Shown here: in pieces, positions 58,264-64,000 of the stretch
How positions within the stretch are numbered: position 1 is the stretch's first letter
Layout: each line of letters opens with the position of its first letter
Assembly (NCBI GenBank): GCA_964007475.1
Contig: OZ023274.1
Location: 74,101,303-74,165,302, forward strand
DNA: 64,000 nt
DNA from: Hybos culiciformis
Lineage: Eukaryota; Arthropoda; Insecta; Diptera; Hybotidae
Reading direction: 5' to 3'
Notes under the pieces: generated by a model
The model's input: the letters and a program-made list of their open reading frames with translations, nothing else
Told to the model about the DNA's origin: nothing
Databases searched by the model: none
Made by a program: the position numbers and the translations under genes

Positions 58264-61200
58264 ATGTACAAAATGAAAGCGATTAGGTTAATTTGTTTAT
58301 ATCTTATCACTTTTTGTTTTCGAAACTCAGAAGGAAGATCAGATGAAGTTATGAAATTCACACTGAATCTCTTGAAAGAAGGTGAACAGACAATTGAAAT
58401 TGGAAAATATGAAAATATTTTAATGGTGTTAGGAAATACCGGCGCTGGTAAATCAACTTTGACCCAATTGCTAGCTGGTGACAATGATCAACTTATCTCA
58501 AAAGAAGTAGGAGAAGACACAGGGGAATTTGTTATTCAAGACATGGATAATAAAATTAGTAACAATTCAACTTTAGTGTCCCAAACAATTTTTCCCGAAT
58601 TAGTCTTCGACGGAGCGAGTAAGACAGCGTTTTATGATTGCCCCGGTTTTAGTGATACAAGAAATTCCTCAATTGAAATAGCTTCATCGTACTTTATTAA
58701 TAAACTTCTAACATCAGCCAAAACAATTAAGACCGTATTCGTTGTGAATTACTCGTCAGTTAAAGAAGGTGTTGACCGTAGTGACTTTTTAAGGTTACTT
58801 AAGCATGCTGCAACACTTTTTAAAGACTTCATCAAATTTCAAAATAGTATTTCACTTGTTGTGACGAAAGTTGATAATTCGGTAGTGTTAAAAGATGGGA
58901 CATATGTGTTAGTTCCAGATGAAAAAATTATAAAAAATATTGGACAATTTTTAAAAAATGCTAAAGAATCACTTACCGATTTATTGAACAAAGAATTAAA
59001 AAATAAAGATTTATATAATAATTGTCTTAAATTATTGGATATATTCCTAACAAAAAAGAACGATGAATATTCAAAAATTGGTTTATTTAGGCGACCAAAT
59101 CAACCTGGTCAATTGAGTAAAATACAGTTAATTCAAGATGGAAAAGCAAAGCTTCAGAAAATTATCCACGACGAAATCAAATATGTACTTAAAGATGATA
59201 CAGACTTTGGTTTTACAATATCAGATGAATCTGTTAATGATATAATTGATTTAGCTGAAGAAATAAATGATGAAGTTAATAAGCAAGTTGCTGAAGTTGG
59301 TGGAAACTTGGAAAAAACTTTATTATCGAAAGAGAAAGAAGCTTCAGATCTCACAGATTTAAAGGATTATCTTCTATTAGGTCATGATACAATGTTGAAA
59401 ATGGTAGGAGGATTTGTTCAAATCTCAAATCCTAGTCAACTGATTGAAATCATGAAAGAAAACCTTCAGAATACTCTTCAAATTCCGTTAGAAGAAAATA
59501 ATATTTTACAAATCACAAAGTATGAGAATTTTATGAAATTTTTAGAACTTATAAGTTCTAGGAAATTTAATTTGAAATCAACTGATTGGGAAAATTCATT
59601 TAAACTTTCAATAAATTACTTAGACGAATCAAGCCGTTTTTACACATTCGTAAATGATTTGTTCGTTAAATTATCTCATTGGAGTGTTCAAAAAGACACG
59701 AATCAATTTAATGTTGATGGTTTTAAAGCAGAAATCGATAGTATGAAAGATAAAGAAATCAATGGAGGTTCAATTAAACGATTTTTAGAAGAAGTTTTTG
59801 TTGAAGAAATTAAAAGTGGTCATGAAATACCTGGTTTTGTTAGCATTGAAAACATAAAAATTGATTCTACTAAAATCAATGTCCTCATTGAAATGTTAGA
59901 TTTGACAATAAATTTCAAAGTACAATATACTTGTGAGAATGAGAATGTTGTTATCGCTCGAGGAGACTTTATTAGATTAAGTGAAGTTTTGAATTCAAAA
60001 ATATGCTCCCAGTCTTTCCAGGATATTAAAGTTTATGGATTATACAAAATATTTTTAGATCAAGATTTCAGCCGACTTGTTCCGGACACGAAATTAATTC
60101 TTATATCACCTGTTTGGGAAATTATAGGAAACATACAAATAAATTTAAATGGAGATAATGCTGGAAATTTTTCTGAGGATAAGGCTCCAAATGCGGAAGC
60201 TGAAGCCAATGGGGCTTTTGGCCAGCCTGGTTCAAATGGTGGGTCAGGAGGAAGTATTTTTGGATTATCTTCCCGAATGATCTCTGGACAAACATTGATT
60301 GTGAAATCGTTAGGAGGAAATGGTGCTAATGGCCAACATGGTGGCAATGGTGGAAACGGTCAGAATGGGATTGATAGTGACTGGATAGTATCAGACATAC
60401 AATATATTGGTAGAGACTTTATCATAAAAAAGTATAGAGCAACTGCAGAACTAAAAGGATCAATGGGTGGAATAGGTGGAAACGGGGGTCACGGAGGTAG
60501 AGGCGGTCTTCCTGGTCTAGCGGGCGATATTGACATTTATGCAATCAATGAAAATCTTGAAGTTCAAGTTCACCGAAGCGATGGTCAAGCAGGCGCTGTT
60601 GGACAAGTTGGAACGAATGGGATTGGTGGTCTCAGTGGAATTCAATGTTCTCCAGGTATGCCATTCAAGCATTTAGGATAAATATTTATTATTACATTTA
60701 CGCTGTTTTTATCAACTCTTGTTAATGTTCAAATTCTTTCAAATCTTAAAAATCGTATGAATGAATTCTAAAAAAAAATAATGTCAATAACAATATTAAA
60801 CCAAAGACCATGTAACAATAATAAAACCGCTACTCAAGGTTTGAGTCTAGGCTTGAAGCGTTGATTGAACAATGCGCTCATAACTTTTAAAACAACGTGT
60901 TTCAAGGCGAAATTCAATCTAAAACTTTTATTTGAAAGATGATTTCCAAACTTTTTAAATTTTTGCTTTTAAAACCCTTGTATATGTTCAATTATTAAAC
61001 GTATTTTATTCTATTTACAGCAAACTTTGAATTTACATGTTTTGAAGATGCTAATGTAGATATAGCTAAGAACGTTTTGAATAGAAAGAATCTAAAATCT
61101 CAAATGGAATGTTTCAAAATCAAGCAATCAGATGGATTTGATTGTAATCCAGGGCCAAATAGTGAAGGTCAGCCAGCTCAATACAAAATTAGCATTGATA

Positions 61201-61322
61201 AAAATGTTGAAATTACAATGTTCAAAGAATATCTAAATGTCAATGTTCACAATCGTATTAAGAAAACCCATTTAATAAAATTCTTAGATACATTAGAATC
61301 TAATTTAAATAATATTCATTAG
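58264..61322 (+). CDS. SG9: diverged secreted P-loop GTPase-like protein
   Basis: Exons 58264-60655 and 61021-61322, with a 365-bp phase-1 intron (CCAG|GTATGC to TTTACAG), give 897 residues. A second ATG at 58273 would give 894; either precedes the hydrophobic leader IRLICLYLITFCF. An in-frame TTG 18 bases upstream is not a credible start. Walker A is GNTGAGKST at 57-65, with DCPGFSDTRN and TKVDN. The middle is the most diverged in the array. The glycine-rich part is shorter (NAEAEANGAFGQPGSNGGSGG) and the variable insert is long and charged (SDWIVSDIQYIGRDFIIKKY). Exon 2 carries an extra segment before the shared domain (ANFEFTCFEDANVDIAKN) and two extra cysteines. Function unknown. Confidence 0.83.
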
Positions 61323-61981
61323 CGATTCACATGAAACTTAAAAAATTCTTTTAAATAATAAAGTTTTTTTTTGTTAATTTTGGAAAAAATTTAAATAATT
61401 TTTTTTTTTAAACAAACTTTTATTTAATAAATTTAAAATTATAAAATTCGTCATACTCATACCCTTTCTGGGTTGTTTATATTATACCGTCTCTTTGGAT
61501 AATTACTGAGACTGAGAAGGATCAAAGAGCAGAGCACGGCCATTATGTATTTTTCTTCAGCGTCATTACACCGAATTTAAGCATTATATTAGTTATTTTA
61601 ATAAAGTTGTACTAATTTAACAATAAAGAAATTTGTTTTATTAATCAACAGCAAAAGACGGCGGCAGCAGGCAAGACAATAAGGGAAAAAAAATACAGAA
61701 GAATAGTAAAATTAGAAAAACCTTGTTTTGCCATATAATTTTTTTTTTTTTTTAATTAATATTTTCTAAAGATGTTAATAAAAGAATGTTATTAATTTAA
61801 ATTATAATTTTCACCTCTTTTCGAGAGATTTTTTCAAAAAGATGTTGTCCTGATTTATATTTTTGTGCCCAACATTTTCAGTTAAAATATCTTAAACCAA
61901 ACTCCTAATAAAAAACAACACCAAAATTTCAAAAATTTATTTTTAATCAGTTTTTTTTGATTAATTTTTTATAAACAACAT
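61323..61981. other. Convergent spacer SG9/HGD
   Basis: A tail-to-tail spacer of 659 bp. AATAATAAAG near 61354 may serve SG9. TTTATT at 61936-61941 is a minus-strand AATAAA about 40 bases after the HGD stop. Nothing else was recognised. Confidence 0.55.
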
Positions 61982-63828
61982 CTATTTTTTGGGGAAATGT
62001 TTTTCTAATTTTTGCCAACACTGATAATATTCTGGATCAAGTTTTTGGCATGTCTCTTCACCCCATTTTGTTACTGCCATACTCAAGGATGATTCAAACA
62101 TAAAGGACTAAAATTATGAAATTGTGCAGGTAAAATATTTTTATAAAAATTTTGATAACGCTATAATTATAATTTTTAGCAAGGTGAAACAAAGCTTAAT
62201 AAATTATGTTAAACTTATTTCATTATAGTACCTGTGTCTCATCTGCAACTCGTTCTGGTTTCAGCTCTACGTTTGAAGCATTTTCAAAACATTCTCTGTC
62301 GGGACCATGCGGAGTCATCATTGAATGTAATGAAGCACCACCAGGCATAAAACCACTTTCTTTTGCTTCATACTTACCTAATATTAATCCCATAAATTCA
62401 CTCATGCAATTTCCTAAAATGTATTCAATTTCAATTATGATTATTATAAATTGGTTTCATGTAAATAACCTACTGTGATAATACGGAGGTCTAAATGTAT
62501 GCTCTTGAACAGACCAACGTGGTGGGAATATAACGAAATCTGCTATCGCCGTTCCAGGTTTTAAACTCGGACATGTTAATACTGTAAAAATACTAGGATC
62601 ACAATGATCAAAACTAACTGAATTAATAACCATGAAATTAGCTAAATTATATTTAAATGGTACATAATTTCCATGCCACGCAACAACATCAAAGCACGAA
62701 TGCTTTTGTTTAGCAACAAACAATGATCCTTGATATTTTGAAATTATTTTAAATTCGGAAACTTCTCGGTCTTCAAACCAAGCTACTGGTGTTAAGAAAT
62801 CTTTAGGATTTGCCAAGCCATTTGCTCCAATCGGGCCCAAATCCGGTAATTTAAAATGACCATCATAAACTTCTAAAATGTAGCCTCTAGAATAAACAAA
62901 ATAAAAATTATAACTACTGTTTAGTGTACTGTTATTTTCAAACTTCCTTACCGACTTGGCCCATTTACAGAAAACCTCATCCCATGAGGTATAACACAAA
63001 TTTCATTAGGTTCTACTCTCATTCTTCCAAATTCAGTTAAAATATTGAGCTCACCAGTCTGAGGTACGATCAAAAAATCCCCATCACTATTATAGAATGC
63101 TTCATTTTCCATAGGTTTGTTGCACAAATAGATATGAATTGCAATTCCATTTCTACTTCTTATATCCCCAGCACCGCAAATAGTATGAATACCTTCGACA
63201 AATGTGAATTTCTTATCTCTAGGCATATCAAATGGTTTCCATCTCATCTAAAATATGGAAAAGTTTAATAGGGATCATGTATAATTTTCATTTATATTAT
63301 GTAAATTTTTGAATTATCATTACTTGATTTGGATTAGGATGTTGTTCGTTCCAGTTTGAAGATAAATGTTCAGCAACATCATACCTTTGAAATGGTTTAT
63401 GGACAACTGATGGCCGAATACGATATAACCATGATCTAGTGTTCTCTGTTCGAGGTGCTGTAAATGCTGAACCACTTAATTGCTCAGCGTAGAGACCGTA
63501 ATTACATTTTTGAGGTGAATTTTGTCCTTTTGGTAAAGCATTAGGATATTTTGGATGCTCCGAACAGAAATGAGATCCAAATCCGCATAAATACTAGATA
63601 ATTAATAACATGAATGGATTAATCAAATTTACTTATAAGATGAAAATTATTTAAATTTAGAGAACGGATGAGTTATATATAGTTGTTAAAATAATTAAAT
63701 ACGGCAATTACATATATAATTCTTTAAGTCTACATGTACCTAGAATTATTGGCGAATATTAACGAAACAACTATTGGCAATACTTGTTCTTTCTATACCC
63801 AACAGTATAACACTACCTTAATTATCAT
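61982..63828 (-). CDS. hgo: Homogentisate 1,2-dioxygenase
   Basis: A cytosolic non-haem iron enzyme that opens the ring of homogentisate to maleylacetoacetate in tyrosine and phenylalanine catabolism. The coding exons on the minus strand are 63817-63828, 63324-63593, 62952-63247, 62474-62886, 62232-62413 and 61982-62107. Together they make 1299 bases, 432 residues plus a stop, close to the usual length of about 440. Family sequence is clear throughout: [17 protein letters not shown] [41 protein letters not shown] and VVAWHGNY. Expected iron ligands are present: His in FRPPYYH, Glu in MSEFMG and His in MTPHGPD, with the catalytic-base His in [12 protein letters not shown]. The four-codon first exon (MIIK) is the least certain part. 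All junctions are GT-AG and keep frame. It converges on SG9 and has no evident functional link to the array. Confidence 0.9.
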
Positions 63829-64000
63829 TAACGGATTAAGGTATGCAGTCGAAGCAACAGTGTAATTATTAAATTGGTTATTAAATTGGTATTTATTTTT
63901 ATTAATTTGCTTTTATAGATAATGTTTTTCACCTCCTTCACTTTAGTTTTCTCACTAAAATTATATTCAACTAATATTTTATACTTGGACACCAAAAAAA

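Noticed and set aside
1..64000. tRNA, rRNA or CRISPR content
   Set aside because: I saw no convincing A/B-box pair with a cloverleaf, no rRNA-like block and no evenly spaced repeat-spacer series. The tandem repeats present are satellites or transposon-internal.

Overview
The window is AT-rich eukaryotic DNA, most likely from an insect. The genes have short GT-AG introns, a near-complete animal-type homogentisate 1,2-dioxygenase gene sits at the right end, and hAT-, PIF/Harbinger- and foldback-like elements are scattered through the intergenic DNA. The species cannot be named from the sequence alone. One 200-base run of N (24889-25088) marks an assembly gap.

Layout: 1 to about 16055 holds no convincing gene. 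It contains AT-rich non-coding DNA, a microsatellite, a foldback repeat, a LINE-like repeat split by a hAT-type element, and a second hAT-type element carrying GC-rich minisatellite and hairpin repeats. From 16056 to 61322, nine paralogous two-exon genes run head to tail on the plus strand (called SG1 to SG9 here: 16251, 22123, 28906, 35797, 39828, 45162, 49044, 54322 and 58264). Each encodes about 884-899 residues: an apparent signal peptide, a P-loop GTPase-like domain (GNTGxGKST/TT, DCPGFSDTRN, TKVDN), a long helical middle, a two-cysteine segment, a glycine-rich region with a hypervariable insert, and a short C-terminal domain on exon 2 joined by a phase-1 intron. The spliced models of all nine stay in frame. 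SG1-SG3 form one near-identical subgroup, SG4-SG6 a second, SG7 is a mosaic of both, and SG8 and SG9 are the most diverged.

The array is dynamic. A complete hAT element with an intact transposase and 8-bp target duplications lies just upstream of SG4. A foldback element with 9-bp duplications is inserted in a dead paralog fragment between SG5 and SG6. A P-loop relic lies before SG9, and an orphan promoter-like duplicate lies before SG8. Every gene has GATA-type motifs about 90-155 bp before its ATG.

At 61982-63828 on the minus strand, a homogentisate 1,2-dioxygenase gene (tyrosine catabolism) can be assembled from six coding exons, converging on SG9. The most unusual content is the array itself: what appear to be secreted GTPases with glycosylation sequons beside the nucleotide-binding motifs and a hypervariable loop inside a glycine-rich scaffold. 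I do not recognise a named family, and the function is unknown.
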